A stretch of DNA of 64,000 bases from Coprinopsis marcescibilis. Taxonomy: Eukaryota > Basidiomycota > Agaricomycetes > Agaricales > Psathyrellaceae. Position numbers and translations under genes: made by a program. The stretch's first letter is position 1, and each line of letters starts with the position of its first letter. This document shows, piece after piece, positions 25,966-37,453 of the stretch. The DNA lies in the NCBI GenBank assembly GCA_004369085.1, contig ML210219.1, positions 31,573-95,572 of the forward strand, given 5' to 3'. The notes beneath the pieces were generated by a model. The model saw only the letters and a program-made list of their open reading frames with translations, was not told the origin of the DNA and did not search any database.

Positions 25966-27566
25966 ATGAGGTTGCAAGGAACATTCATAGACACGCCCTC
26001 TCTGGGAGAACTAATCGTCTATAAAGACTACATATTAGGTCTGTAACGAATTTTAGCCTGCCAACGTTCAAATTTTTTCAGAGACTTACACGAAACAGAT
26101 GTGAATGATCAAGGGATCATATTGTTCTTCGATTCTGCCAGTGCAAGCTCGGCAAAAGATCTGCTTGAACACGATCTCGAGCCAATAGTCCTGGTACCAG
26201 CAGGGAGCTTCGTCTTGCCGACGTTCTGCGACCTTCATCTCCACGCGCCTCAGTTTCTTTATCAAGGAAATGGTCTCGATCTACCATTGCTCGAATGGCT
26301 TGATCAGTATACCTACAAGGCCGAGGAGAGAATGGATGCAGATCCGATACTGGCACAGAGGGTATATACTCGACTGGCCGAGCGATTGGTTGAGAACGGA
26401 ACTGGGGCGGTATCACTTTTCGGGACCATCAAAGAAGATACAAAGTACCTTCTTCGCGTCGCCTCTTGCTGTTTTCATGGCTGACGCCTGCCTCCAGTTT
26501 AATTCTGGCTACCTCGATGCAAGCCGCAGGAGTCAGGGCGCGGGTTGGAAAACTGTCCATGGACGTATCCTCCAGGCCTACCTACGTGGAATCATCCACA
26601 GAGAAATCCCTTGAAGCTGCACAGACATTCGTCGACCGATGCCTCCTCGCCACTAAGCCGCAAAGCGCTTCCGAAGCTAGACTAATAGAGCCCGTCCTAA
26701 CTCCCAGATTCGTACCAACTTGCTCTAACGAGCTCCTCGCTGGATTGGGCTCTCTGTCTTCCAACCGAAGCCTCCCGATCCAGAGTCATCTCGCTGAAGC
26801 ACAAGACCAGGTTGAATGGGTCAGATCCACCAGGGGTAAAGAAGACATCGATGTGTTCGACGGTGTGCGTATGGTCGATATGTTATGCTCGTAATAATGG
26901 TAATAACGGTTCTTAACTTCCAGTTCAACCTCCTCACGCCACGGACCCTTCAAGCGCATTGCACCTTCCTTACACCCCCCGACCTAAACCGAGTCGCCGC
27001 AGCAGGGACATCAATTGCCCATTGCCCGCTATCCAACATCTACTTCTCCACCGAGCCGTTCCCACTCCGAGAAGCCCTCACTAAAAACGTCAAAGTGGGA
27101 TTGGGTACAGATGTTGCGGGAGGCTATAGCTTAGATATCATGAACGCGATGCGCAGCGCAGTCGCGGTTTCTCGAATGCGAGATAATCAGCGCAGAGTTA
27201 AGCATGGAGGTCAGGGAGACTCCTTGGCAGTTACCTGGCAAGAATCGCTTTACCTTGCCACGCGTGGAGGCTCTATCGCACTGGGGATATCCCAAAAAAG
27301 TGGAGTATTCGAGGTTGGAGCTCCCTTCGACGCTCAACAAAGTACGATTCCTTGCTATTCATCTGCTTGATTACTCGTTTTGACCTTTTGGGTTTTATTC
27401 AGTCCAATTGGTCGATTCGAGTGGGACAGGAGTAGGACATTTGGATTTCTTCGAGTACGACACAGAGAAGCCATCCGTGACGTTAAATATGATCGAAAAG
27501 TGGTGGTGTATAGGGGACAACAGGAACCGCAAGGCGGTGTGGGTTCAAGGGAAACGAATTCTCTAG
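25966..27566 (+). CDS. Guanine deaminase
   Basis: Five exons, 25966-26038, 26084-26444, 26498-26864, 26924-27341 and 27403-27566, join in frame to 460 residues, the usual size for the family. The enzyme hydrolyses guanine to xanthine and ammonia in purine salvage and catabolism, in the cytosol, using one zinc ion. Visible signatures: the metal-binding HxH in CDLHLHAPQF (H76, H78), LPLLEWLDQYTYKAE, IQSHLAE (third metal His), LLTPRTLQAHCTFL, IAHCPLSN and the metal-binding Asp in VGLGTDVAGGYS, and the C-terminal VWVQGKRIL. The ATG at 25966 starts MRLQGTFIDTPSLGE, matching the family N-terminus. The first intron is short (45 nt) with the acceptor at 26082-26083. Confidence 0.93.
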
Positions 27567-27888
27567 TCCTTGCGTTGGATTTGACCAAAGGCGATCAATA
27601 CATATCAGTGCTGTGCTCAACTATTCCATCGAGATAAGTATAAACCTAGAGGAGTACGAGGGAATTATGATCGTACCAGTTGTAGCTGGGTAACCAATAT
27701 ACCGGATGCCTGTAAATGGGTGAGAGGTACTCAAGGAAGATGTTAAGAGAAACCCGATATAGCTTCGTTAGCTGACAAGTGAACAAGGATCGCGAAGATA
27801 ACAAGTTGTGTACAAGAACCAATGACATTGTGCAGGTTCGAGACAGATGGTGAAATGGCAGGACGGGCAGGACCATCCTGCCATTTTT
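27567..27888. other. Convergent 3' flanks, no gene seen
   Basis: This 322-bp stretch lies between the stop codons of two convergent genes and should hold both 3' UTRs. Confidence 0.5.
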
Positions 27889-29423
27889 CTACTTTAGCAA
27901 TTCCGCCCACTGCCCTTCTGGTTTATCGACACCAAGCTTCGACAATACCTCTCGTACGACAGCCTTCTCCTTCGCAATGAGGAACATGAAAAGTGTGTTG
28001 AACCTCTGTATATCCGGGAGGACGTCCATGTACGATTTGACTAGTATTTGCGTTTCCAGGTCCGCCGTGTTTAGAATATAGTTGAATGTTTCCACGAGAG
28101 TGGCCAGGAACTCTGGTTCCATGGAGGTTTTGCATAACGATGGGAACTTCAGAGGTCGAATGGTCTATGTAAAGGGTTTTATGGATCAGAATCGCCCGAT
28201 AAAGAATATTTGCTGCACGTACCGACAGAAGTGCCCATCTCTCCTCCGGCGTCCGCCTTGCGTTCCAGGCTTTAGCCAGTTCAAAGTACGTCTCTGGGGC
28301 TTTGATAGGCGGAGATTTTCCCTTTTCGCCGGCGGTTTCTCGATTGGTAAAAACTTTGCTGGACCCAGTTGCGTGGAAGATACCGCCGCCTACCCGACTT
28401 GGACGAGAGGTGGTGCGCGCATCCTTCGCGTCTTTGAATGATGCTGGCGTCGGCCTGGGCTTTCCAGCACTCGGTGGTAGAGATGAATTCGGTGGAAAAA
28501 TCTCGTTCAAGGGTTCGGGAGCTGCCTGTACAGTTGACGAAGTTGAATGGGGAAGAGTGGTCGACTCGGGCGAGGTTTTGAGTGGTCTTGAAGATACTGC
28601 GGTCAGTCCGCTGCCATCGCTGGCCTTTGGTGCTTCAAACTGTATCTTGGTGTCGGATTTCGACGCTGGAGGGTTGATAGCTGAATCTTCGATGATGTTG
28701 ATGGGAACTCTCCGACGCCTTTTGGAAGCATTGGGATCGACAAACTTGCCCGCAGCAGCAGCAGCCATTGCCTACATTATCCGAGACCATATCAGGTTAG
28801 CAGCAATTTGTCTGAAAGATGGGGTACTCACCTTCTCTCTCTTCGCTTGCAACTTTAGGTCGATCTCTCCGATGAGTAATAGGATAGATTCGTTTTTGGG
28901 TTCCAGTTCACATGCAGCTTGCAAATCTAGTTTTGTAAAAGGGGTTATGAGAACTCGTAGCTTCGCAGAACCACCACAAGCACACACCTTTCTGCGCATC
29001 GTGCAGTTTACTCATTGCATAGTAGGCTTGCGCTCTTCGAAACATGGCCTTCACATTTTTGGGGCTGAGCTTCAAGACGATCGTACAATCCTTCTCTGCG
29101 TCTTCATTCCTATAAATTGAGGCCTGTCATGAGTGTCGTGCATGCGAAGAGCAGGTGGCTGTTGACAAAAAAGGCCGAGAACGTACTTGCCTAGTTTCAG
29201 GTACGCTGCGGCACGGTTCAAAGGATAGGTAGGCTCTTCTGGATCCTCCATCCAAGCTGCAGTGTAGAATCCAATTGCGTTCGCATAGTCTGCTTTCTTG
29301 AATGCCTCATTACCCTAAACATGGCATGGGGTCTCAATTCAAAATTCCGACAGCGAGCCGAAAATCTCTGACCTTTTCTTTTGAGAATTGAGCTCTACCC
29401 TTTGGCGTAGAAATTGTCGACAT
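27889..29423 (-). CDS. RPAP3-like TPR co-chaperone (RNA polymerase II-associated protein 3)
   Basis: Start ATG at 29423, stop at 27889-27891, six or so exons, about 430 residues. The N-terminus is a three-repeat TPR domain: KEKGNEAFKKADYANAIGFY, LNRAAAYLKLGKNEDAEKD and VKAMFRRAQAYYAMSKLHDA. The five residues of the HSP90/HSP70 carboxylate clamp are present (K and N in repeat 1, N in repeat 2, K and R in repeat 3). A basic, Ser/Pro-rich linker follows, beginning with a short poly-Ala run. The C-terminus is the RPAP3_C helical domain (FELAKAWNA, LCKTSMEPEFLATLVETF, RFNTLFMFLIAKEKAVV). In known eukaryotes RPAP3/Tah1-type proteins work with the R2TP complex and HSP90 to assemble RNA polymerases, PIKKs and snoRNPs; I infer the same here. 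Confidence 0.85.
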
Positions 29424-29822
29424 ATTAGTGATGATATCGAGATGCTGTCGGTCAAGAGATGGTGGAGGTCGCGGTTCAAGTTCAAGGGCCGTTGAGGGCG
29501 ATCATCGTGTCAGAGTGATGACAGTTGCTTGGCTGCTAGTGCGCTGTCGTAATTCCAGCGTCCTTCGCCGCATTTCTTGTCTTCTTCGTTGCATATACTC
29601 ATGTAGTCTACAGTCGGTACTCGGTTTCTCTCATTGTCGTGGTTAAATCCATGCTGATGGTCGTTGAAACATTGACGGCAATGTTTATGCCGTGGCTATG
29701 GGCGCTTGCCTGTTTAGGGCAGGTTTGATCGTGCATGTCAGGGTCGCGACAGGCTTCTGAAGTTTAAACATGGTTCGATTCTGTTTCCATAATACACAGT
29801 TGTTGTTTGACTCCTAACTATC
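29424..29822. other. Divergent intergenic region
   Basis: This 399-bp stretch lies between the start codons of the RPAP3-like gene (-) and the EBP-like gene (+). It should contain both promoters; I see no clear TATA box. Confidence 0.4.
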
Positions 29823-30739
29823 ATGGTGCTCTCAGAAACCATCATTACAGTCAGCGGAATTTCAGGCGTAGTAGCCCTAGCACTGATTGCCAAATCCTCG
29901 GCAAGCGCGTTCGTGCCCAAAAACGCCAGATGGCAGGACAGGTACACCTTCATTTGGCTGGTGAGTTTCTTCCTCTTTAAACCAAGCATAGCTACTTACC
30001 ATGGGATGTGCTTGAGGTATAGGTCTTTGACGCCTTGATTCACTCCATCTATGAAGGAACCTTTGTTTACTACTCCACTTTTGGGAGGACAGTCAATTCG
30101 AGCGAAGGCTTCGTGGCAGATATTTGTGCGTCAGACGTCTCTATTTCAAGTCTGAGAGTCCTAACTAACCACCACATAGGGAAGGAATATGCCAGAGCTG
30201 ACTTCCGATGGGGAGAATCAGACCCCACCACTGTCGCCATTGAGATCATTACTGTCCTAGGGGCTGGTCCTCTATGCTTCTACATCCTCAGTCTCTACCC
30301 CAGCAACAACCCTATGAGATTCTTCTGGATAACTGTTCTGTCTACTGCGGAGCTCTACGGCGGGTAGGCATAGACTCTTCACATCTTTGTCTCCCAGTTG
30401 GAATTAACAGGAACTCTGCGCAGCTGGATGACTTTCGTTCCCGAATGGCTCATCGGCAGCCCCAACCTCGAAACATCCTCCTTCATCAACAAATGGTTCT
30501 ACCTCTTCGTATGCTCCCTATTCATTTTACCTTGTATGGTAACTCGCTAATATTCCTTCTCACAGTTCATGAACTTCATGTGAGTTTCCAACCCCATCTA
30601 TGTGCCCTTTGGCCGGTACTAATCGACCACATGACGTTCTAATTTTAGTTGGGTCGTAATCCCTTTGCTTCTGATGGTGGACGCGTTTGGCACCATTAAG
30701 AAGGCATCTATCAAGGGCAGCCTCAAGAAAAGGAATTAG
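29823..30739 (+). CDS. EBP-like (emopamil-binding protein, EXPERA domain) membrane protein
   Basis: Six exons, 29823-29960, 30023-30125, 30180-30363, 30424-30508, 30566-30579 and 30649-30739, join in frame to 204 residues. Four or five hydrophobic helices are visible. The residues known to be catalytic in human EBP are all present with the same spacing: H53 and E57 in LIHSIYEG, E102 and T105 in VAIEIITV, N173 and W176 in FMNFIWVV. EBP isomerises delta-8 to delta-7 sterols in the ER. Most fungi use the unrelated Erg2 for that step, so the role here may be a related lipid isomerisation or binding; function is inferred. Exon 5 is only 14 nt and carries the catalytic Asn. The acceptor for exon 4 was placed at 30423 because it restores YGGWMTF. 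Confidence 0.85.
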
Positions 30740-31437
30740 TGTCGGGATTTGCTATTTCCCGAGGCCCTATGAGAGGCCATAGAGCCTCGAGGGGCGTCGC
30801 GACAACCATTGTGCGATTATTTAGCTGGACTTACACTGGATTCACAGATATAATGCACCGCTTTAGTGGATGAACACGATGCCCTGGCCCTTCACATTGG
30901 TGTCAACTGGGTTACCATTTGCGGAAAGATGACCTTCCTTCTGGTCATAACCTCTCTTGAAGCTTGTGCTTGATCCTGCACCATCGGTGACATCAGACTA
31001 TAAGCATTTTATGACGTTGTAAGAACAACTGGGACCTTCTCAAGCCTCTTGCACCAGGATCTTGCCGAGGAAGCCGGTTAACTTGACCGGGGTCCCTGCC
31101 AAGGTACGAACGTTTGAACAACTATTATTCGATGGCGAAGTTTATGCGGGCGATATTAATACATACAACTAACAAGAAGATACAAGGTACACAGCGAGAG
31201 ATTAGAAAACGAACATATGCTAGTTATGCAGAATGAATGGATGGAGTGATGTCAATTGCTGCCTGACATGAGATGGAAACGGGAATAATGTTGGTATGGA
31301 TGGGATGGAAACGTAATGTTCAATGCGTAGGCTGGTGGGCGGTGACGGTGGCCTGTATGCCCATCTTGCCTCTTCAAGGCCAAGTGTTCGTCAATGTCGT
31401 CAAGTTTTCGTTATACACGCCATTGAGAATGGACTTT
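30740..31437. other. Convergent intergenic region, no gene seen
   Basis: Nearly 700 bp between the 3' ends of the EBP-like and first Kre9-like genes. Open frames here are short and show no family resemblance. Confidence 0.45.
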
Positions 31438-32036
31438 TTAGGCTTCTTCGATGGTGAACTTTGGCGAAGCATTGCCAGAGTCGCCCATTACTTTATGCGC
31501 AGGCTCAATTAGTCAAGGGTCTCGCCAGGTGTTGGGATTGCTTATACTCACAAACGATGAAATAGTTGTCCCCAGTTTCGACCGGCGGGATTGTCACTTC
31601 GACGCGACCCTCCGTTAGTTTGAATCCGGAAGCGAGGGGATTTTCTATGCGTAGAGCGTCAGTCTTTTGGATCTCGCCTTTAGATGAGGAGAAGAGAGCT
31701 CACCGACGTCCAGGTTCTCACTCTCGTCGTCTAGCGTGGAATAGCCAAGGAGGACGAGACCAGTAGCCAAGGCGTGTTCTCTGGGTATCTTGTCCGTATC
31801 TACTCAGGACTTGTAAGCACTCCTTGTCTGGGGATTACGAGTGGTGGTGACTATGTACCCCATGTAATGAGCTGGCGAGAACCCTGCGGCCAGTGCTCAC
31901 TCCCCTCGGGAGAGGTGATGTGGGGGTTCACGACGATGAGATTGTGAACTGGCCTTCTCGCCGGCGTGGACGCAATAGGTGCTGCGAGCGATGAGGCGGC
32001 GATGAGGGCAATAGAAATGGCAGATGAGAGCTTCAT
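31438..32036 (-). CDS. Small secreted Kre9/Knh1-like protein, copy A
   Basis: Four exons join in frame to 139 residues; start ATG at 32036, stop TAA at 31438-31440. The first 19 residues (MKLSSAISIALIAASSLAA) are a clear signal peptide. The rest is one Ig-like Kre9/Knh1 N-terminal-type domain: ITSPEGSEHWPQGSRQLITW, then LATGLVLLGYST, then GDNYFIV and GDSGNASPKFTI. In yeast, Kre9/Knh1 act in cell-wall beta-1,6-glucan assembly; in basidiomycetes this domain is widespread in small secreted or GPI-anchored proteins of unknown role. No Ser/Thr-rich stalk or GPI signal follows, so this is a free secreted form. A second member lies just upstream. Confidence 0.82.
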
Positions 32037-33116
32037 GATGGAGATAATGGTTTGGGTGGGTTGATTAAGAAGTGAGTGAAGAATAGTGATAGTTAGGAGC
32101 AAGTTGCGGAGGTTGGAGTTGCGGAATGAGCAAGAATAGAAATATTGATCGTGATCGTTGCGAGAGATGGAGAGGGATTGGCGAGTAAGGTAAGAAAGTA
32201 AATAAGAGAGAGGAATGGGGCTTTGACCGTGTAACAACCGGTCTGACTTTATACCACCGGATGAGTTTCAGAGGCAATTCCACAACGGAGAACTGATGCG
32301 AGCACCGAGGTGCGATCGAGAATAGGGAACAGGGAAGTAGACAATGAGGCTACAGGGCTCGGGGTGCTCGCAATCTACCCCAAACCTTCTCGAGGATCTC
32401 TCGAGTCTGAACATAAAGGGGTTGCCGAGCATGGGCAGATGGCCCCATGGACATGGATTTAGGCCGTGCCACAGAACCACCCCATTGTATGCGCGAGTTT
32501 CCCTTCTTCGAAGTAAACAGCCTCGTGGATCAGCGGAGAAGTCCCCAGCTAGGGTTCGAGATCCCCTTTTATAGGATGGCGTTTCGATATCCGCGATTTC
32601 GGTGAAGAGGTAAGCCCGACGACTGGCCAGTTCTCGTAGGTGTGCTGCGAGAAAGCGGGAAGGAATGCATTCTTAAGGTGTGGTTTTACGCAGGAAAGCT
32701 GGTGTGTTGATCCAGGGGCAGGGGTGAAAGCGACTTCGGGAGATTCATTGCAGATAAGGTAAGTCCTGAAAGATAGGAATTGGCGTAGGAAGAATAGACG
32801 GGCTTCTTCAGCAAGGAGTCATCGCCGCGAACAAACTATTCCATTTTGTTGAGGCAGTGAGAAATCGGGTGTAGGAGTGACACATGACCAAGTCGAAGAC
32901 AGTAGAATAGAGCCAGAACTTGACGGAGATGCACAACATAACTGACATTGAAGTGCTGTCGTACAGGCAGGCCAGAGAGAGAGGCCAGAGGGAGGCCAAG
33001 AACAGAGAGCAAAGGTCAAAGAGCACGAGCCAACCAAAGGGGGCGTCGATCGAAAGACAAATGCGAAAGAAGACGAATGCCGAGGCAAGCAGAAAGAGAT
33101 ATAGTGTGAGATCCAG
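32037..33116. other. Intergenic, promoter of Kre9-like copy A
   Basis: About 1.1 kb without a recognisable gene. A TATAAAG element (minus strand, 32247-32253) lies about 210 bp upstream of the ATG at 32036, followed by a pyrimidine-rich stretch on the coding strand, typical of fungal promoters. Confidence 0.5.
32247..32253 (-). promoter_or_regulatory. Putative TATA box of Kre9-like copy A
   Basis: TATAAAG on the minus strand about 210 bp before the start codon, followed by a CT-rich leader. Confidence 0.35.
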
Positions 33117-33779
33117 TTAAATCTTGATTTTGAACTTCGAGCTGTGATTCCCAGAATCTCCAAACACTGTAAGTAGCACAATGAGGAGGCGCAAAGGATG
33201 GTTTTGGAGATTGACTCACAGACGACGATGTAATCTGCTCTGCTGCTCACTTTTGGCACTTTGAATGTTACACGTCCGTGGCGCAGATCGAAATCCTTGG
33301 CCAAAGGATGACCTGAGGTTCGAAAAACAAGCGTCCGGTTGTCAAGGTGTAGAAGGCCGTGTATTGGTCGAAGACGTACTCAAATCAAGGTGTTCATTGT
33401 ACTTATCGGCGTCTGACATATAGCCCAAGACGAGCGTTCCGTTAGGATTCGTGATATTGGCCGGCATTTCGCTCAGATCCCTAGGAAATGTTCGTGGGTA
33501 GACGACCTTGAGCGTAAGCCATTAACCAGATTTGATGGCCACACACCACACCACATCCACATAAGAGCCCACCGTCCAGACGGTGCGTTCATTAGGGGTT
33601 GTAATTTTTGGGGAGTAGACAGTGCGGCGAGCCAAAGCTGAATCGCTGTCACCCTGCCGCAGGTTTGCCAGCCTCTTGGTCGGATTGGTACAAGGAAGGC
33701 AAGCCCCTAAAACATAGGCTACCAAGAGAGAATGGACTGCAAACAAGAGCGTGAGGCGCGAGATGAACTTGGAAAACAT
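33117..33779 (-). CDS. Small secreted Kre9/Knh1-like protein, copy B
   Basis: Four exons join in frame to 158 residues; start ATG at 33779, stop TAA at 33117-33119. An N-terminal hydrophobic segment (FISRLTLLFAVHSLLVAYVL) is a likely signal peptide. The Ig-like domain follows: ITTPNERTVWTVGSYVDVVW, then ITNPNGTLVLGYMSDADKYN, HGRVTFKVP, DYIVV and LFGDSGNHSSKFKIKI. It is the diverged paralogue of copy A, with the same four-exon architecture and introns at matching points (after the conserved Trp, after LDL/LDV, after YIV/FIV). No GPI signal is seen. It is divergent from the NACHT gene to its right. Confidence 0.8.
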
Positions 33780-34422
33780 TCTTGATGTCCAGCAAAGCAA
33801 GACCGTTTCCAACGATCTGTAGAGAAGAGCCGGGTTGACGAAGGAAGGAGCCGGATGCCACTAGCGATCTCTTTTGCTCAAGCTGTATTTGAAGCTGGCC
33901 AAGTTTAGGAGCTTTTCGTTTGTGCCTGCGATCGTCGAGTTTGTTACCTGCTGGGGCGTCAAGCGTATTCGTCTGGTTGTCAACCCGACCGACAGGCGAG
34001 GATGTGCCGGGAAGGGCTGCCTTGAGTCCTGTTTTTTTTCATCCATGGAACATACTGCGTAAATTCGCTGCCACGAATATACCAGGAGAAGGAGAACATG
34101 AGTTTCATTTAAGAGTTGTAATAGTTTTCAGGTGTAGTATTCCGACAATGAAAAGAGACTGGTTTCGATGGCATTGAGGAACAATAGGTGAAGGTGAAGG
34201 CAGTAAAACTTGAAAGGAGTGACCAAGCCCGTGAGATTCCGCTTTAGCGCCTAAGCCGACAAGATTTGATTTGAGCGGCGCTACAAATGGTATGTCATGT
34301 ACAGCCTCAATCACAATCGTGTGAGAGACTGTCATGACCTTTTCGGCAGTCCAGCTGTCTACCTGCCGTGGACATATGGTGGGGTTGAATCGATACATCC
34401 CAGACCACTGGCAGGTTATTCC
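33780..34422. other. Divergent intergenic region
   Basis: This 643-bp stretch lies between the starts of Kre9-like copy B (-) and the first NACHT gene (+). Its last 120 bases resemble the stretch before the second NACHT gene (about 37330-37453), so part of the promoter was duplicated with the gene. Confidence 0.45.
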
Positions 34423-37054
34423 ATGTCCTACTTCCAAGGAGCTCATCACTTCAACGTACAAAGCTCAAACTTCAACGATTATTCGACGGTCAATCATGGA
34501 TTAGGACGTACGTGAAAGGCGTGCATTACCTGTGCGCTAGAATCTCATGCTCTCATTCTTAGCGATTCAATTTCTACTGCAATACTCTGCCACGGGTGCA
34601 GCTCACGATGCTGAGGAGCGACAACCTCCACCAAGGTGCCATCCACAAACTAGAAAGCGTATCCTCAGTATCCTCCGTGCGTGGATCAAGACTCTCCGGG
34701 AGGAGAGAGATAAATCTGTTGTCTGGCTATACGGTCCAGCGGGGATGGGCAAGTCCGCCATCGCACAGACCATTGCAGAAGAATTTGAGGCCCTAGGCCT
34801 CCTTGCAGCCTCGTTCTTCTTCAATCGCGCCAATCCTCAGCGTAACAAGGCAGCAAGACTGGTGGCTTCGATTGCTCTCCAGTTGTGCGAGTCGATCCCA
34901 GAGATCAGGCCCTATGTTGAGGATGTCGTGCGCTCTACTCCCACCATCCTCACGAAATCGCTACCACTCCAGTTGCGTCGACTCGTCATAGAGCCGCTGA
35001 AGAAGGTTCCTCCCCTCGCGGAGGATCGGACGGTCATCATCGACGGGTTGGACGAGTGCCTTGGACCTGATAACGTCGATCAGGAACAAGAACAAGCCCT
35101 GGTCCTGGGACTTATCGACACCCTGCAGTCCTCGAACCTCCCGCTTATCATCCTCCTCTGTAGTCGGCCGGAGAGTTGGATCAAGGAAGGGTTCCTGGAC
35201 CGTGGTGAGCTTTGGCAGCAAACCAACCCGATCGATCTATACGAAATTTCGGACAAGGATAATGATGTCGAAGTCTACCTGCGGACACAATTTGAAGGGA
35301 TTCGGAGGATCTCAGACTGCGGGGACTCGTGGCCTTCGAATGAGGATATTACTACATTGGTCCAACGGGCCTCTGGTCAGTTCATCTATCCAGCAACGGT
35401 GGTTAGATATGTGGAGGACCGTTATAGTCGCCCACAGGATCGACTGATGACAATATTATCGACGAAGACCCTTGAAGACCACAAGCCGTTGCAGGTATTG
35501 GACGATCTGTATCTCACCATCCTTCGACAGACTCCCAGCTGCAACCTTACTGTGGAGGTTCTTGGAGCCATGATCCGCTGTGCATTCGTGGGCCATAGAA
35601 ATGAGCTCGAGACAGGGACCTCGATTGCTCGCTTCTGTCAGACTATTTACAACTGGAGTCCAGGGGCTTTACGTGGCCTTCACTCAGTCATCAACCTCGA
35701 TGGGGATCACCGGTCTATGTTCTATCACGCAACATTCATGGAATTCCTGGAGGATGAAGCAAGATCAGGGGTGTACGCCATCAAAGGCACGAGCCCACAC
35801 AATGCAGGCCTCGTTCGGCAATGTCTGGTCTACCTCGCTGAAGCGTCCAAAGAGGAGTCAAATCGCAAAGACTCGGCAGGTTAGTGGTTCACTTTCTTCA
35901 CTGAGCACAGACCTGAAGCATCATATCAGTCATATCTATTGCAAAAATAACTTGGAGCCGTATCTGGACTTCTGGCATGGGGATCAGCACCAGGAATGGA
36001 CTCGTAATCTCTGAATGTCTGGATACACTTCTAAAATGTAACGCGACACATGAAGACGACGTTGGTCCCCTGCCCTACATCTATACCGATGGCCTAGAAG
36101 CCTTTATGTTCCGGCCCGTGGCGTCTTCGAGCAAACAGTTACTACACGACTTCACGTTTATCTCCAAACTTCAGCGATGCACCTCCCATCTCCGCAATGC
36201 TTACGACCGAAAACTTCTCACTGAGCTCACGACCATCAGTTCAGACGGCCAAGACCTTCTCCGACGCCTAGTCAATTTGGTCTTTGATCCACCATCCTCC
36301 GCACTGGAACTTATCGGGTTTACCGTAGAGGAATCGGATGGAGCTCAAACCATGTACTTCGAAGGTGTCGATTTGTTCTTAGATGTGCTCCGGTCACCCC
36401 TTCTGTTTCTCCGATCCGACTTCCACGAGTTACGCCCCTGGTTATCGTCCGATGCTGCAGGTGTTCTAATATTATGCTCCTTCAACGTCAACATGTTGAC
36501 TTTCTTAGCGACGGCCGATCGCTCAACAGCTCATGGCTGGCACATAATCAAACAGTCGCAGCTGGTAGATATGGTGAAGCTATACTTGGGGGTGTGCCAG
36601 GGTCCCGCGTGGAACTACTTGGAACTCATACCGTGCGTTCGTCATCAAACTTCATTGATTTTGAGCTCAGGCAGTTTGCTGATCCAGAACTCTTTTGGGA
36701 CTGTTTCATCTCGTGGAATCCCCTGAAGAAATCATTCCCAGTCTGGTTCAATTTCGTGAGGACTGGAAACCTCATCCCGAGACAAGCGACGTCTGGGACA
36801 CATTCCCGTCGAGTGAATGGGCCCGAGAGATTGCGCGATGCATTGCGCAATGCATATTCAGCGGCAATGTGAAGATGGCGGTCGCTCTATTCGATTTTGC
36901 GGGACAGCTATACCATGAAGATATTGCAGACCATCCCACATTGGAGGAAGATGTCCTAAATAGACGTTGGGGCGTATTCGAAGGGTTGATGCCTTTATTC
37001 GAAGCCTTTCGACGAGATCCCTCGGGAACGCTCGCGAAATTAAACTGCGACTAG
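34423..37054 (+). CDS. NACHT-domain STAND NTPase (NLR-like), copy A
   Basis: Four exons, 34423-34507, 34563-35879, 35930-36632 and 36688-37054, join in frame to 823 residues. A short N-terminal segment (MSYFQGAHHFNVQ) is of the kind common in front of mushroom NACHT proteins. It is followed by ATGAAHDAEER and the NACHT domain: Walker A GPAGMGKS (86-93), Walker B VIIDGLDE (186-193) and LLCSRPE. The winged-helix-like part and a helical C-terminal half of about 370 residues follow; no WD40, TPR or ankyrin repeats are seen. STAND NTPases are signal-triggered switches; fungal members act in non-self recognition and programmed cell death, which is only a family-level inference here. The exon 3 acceptor is the AG at 35928-35929; the AG used by eye in copy B 19 nt downstream is AA here, but the upstream site keeps the frame in both. 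Confidence 0.85.
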
Positions 37055-37453
37055 TTAAGGTTAAGTTACAAAACGGACATTCTGTAACACATATGGACAT
37101 TTTAAAAAGCTTCACATTGCCTGACAGTGGACACTCGTTCATACAAGTAGGTACATGGGCACATATATCAAATTATTATTTATGTACCATCATGGCAGGC
37201 GCAACCATAGTTAAACCATTCGTTGTGCGATGCTCTGAGCTTCTTGCAGGCTGCAGCTTCACTACTCTAGGTCCTACGATGATGAGCTATCAGCACCGCA
37301 CGATGATCAAGACACGTCGTAGTTCGATGGACAGCTGTACAGCCTCAAATGTGTGAGAGACTGTCGGCATTTTGGTTGTCTGAACAGGAGAACTGCTGTT
37401 CATAGATTCAATCGATACCACTACTGACAGATCTCGAGCAGATCATACCCTTT
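37055..37453. other. Intergenic between the NACHT copies
   Basis: This 399-bp stretch holds the 3' flank of copy A and the duplicated promoter of copy B; no other gene is seen. Confidence 0.5.

Noticed and set aside
7776..27566. A secondary-metabolite gene cluster (ABC exporters, AsaB-like oxygenase, methyltransferase)
   Set aside because: No PKS, NRPS, terpene synthase or pathway regulator is present, and housekeeping genes are interspersed.
32545..32580. A possible tRNA T-loop (GGTTCGAGATCC)
   Set aside because: The B-box has an extra base, and no A-box or cloverleaf can be formed upstream.
34423..37054. NACHT copy A as a pseudogene because an exon 3 acceptor AG present in copy B is AA
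   Set aside because: An AG 19-21 nt upstream is present in both copies and keeps the frame open to the end, and the whole model is in frame.
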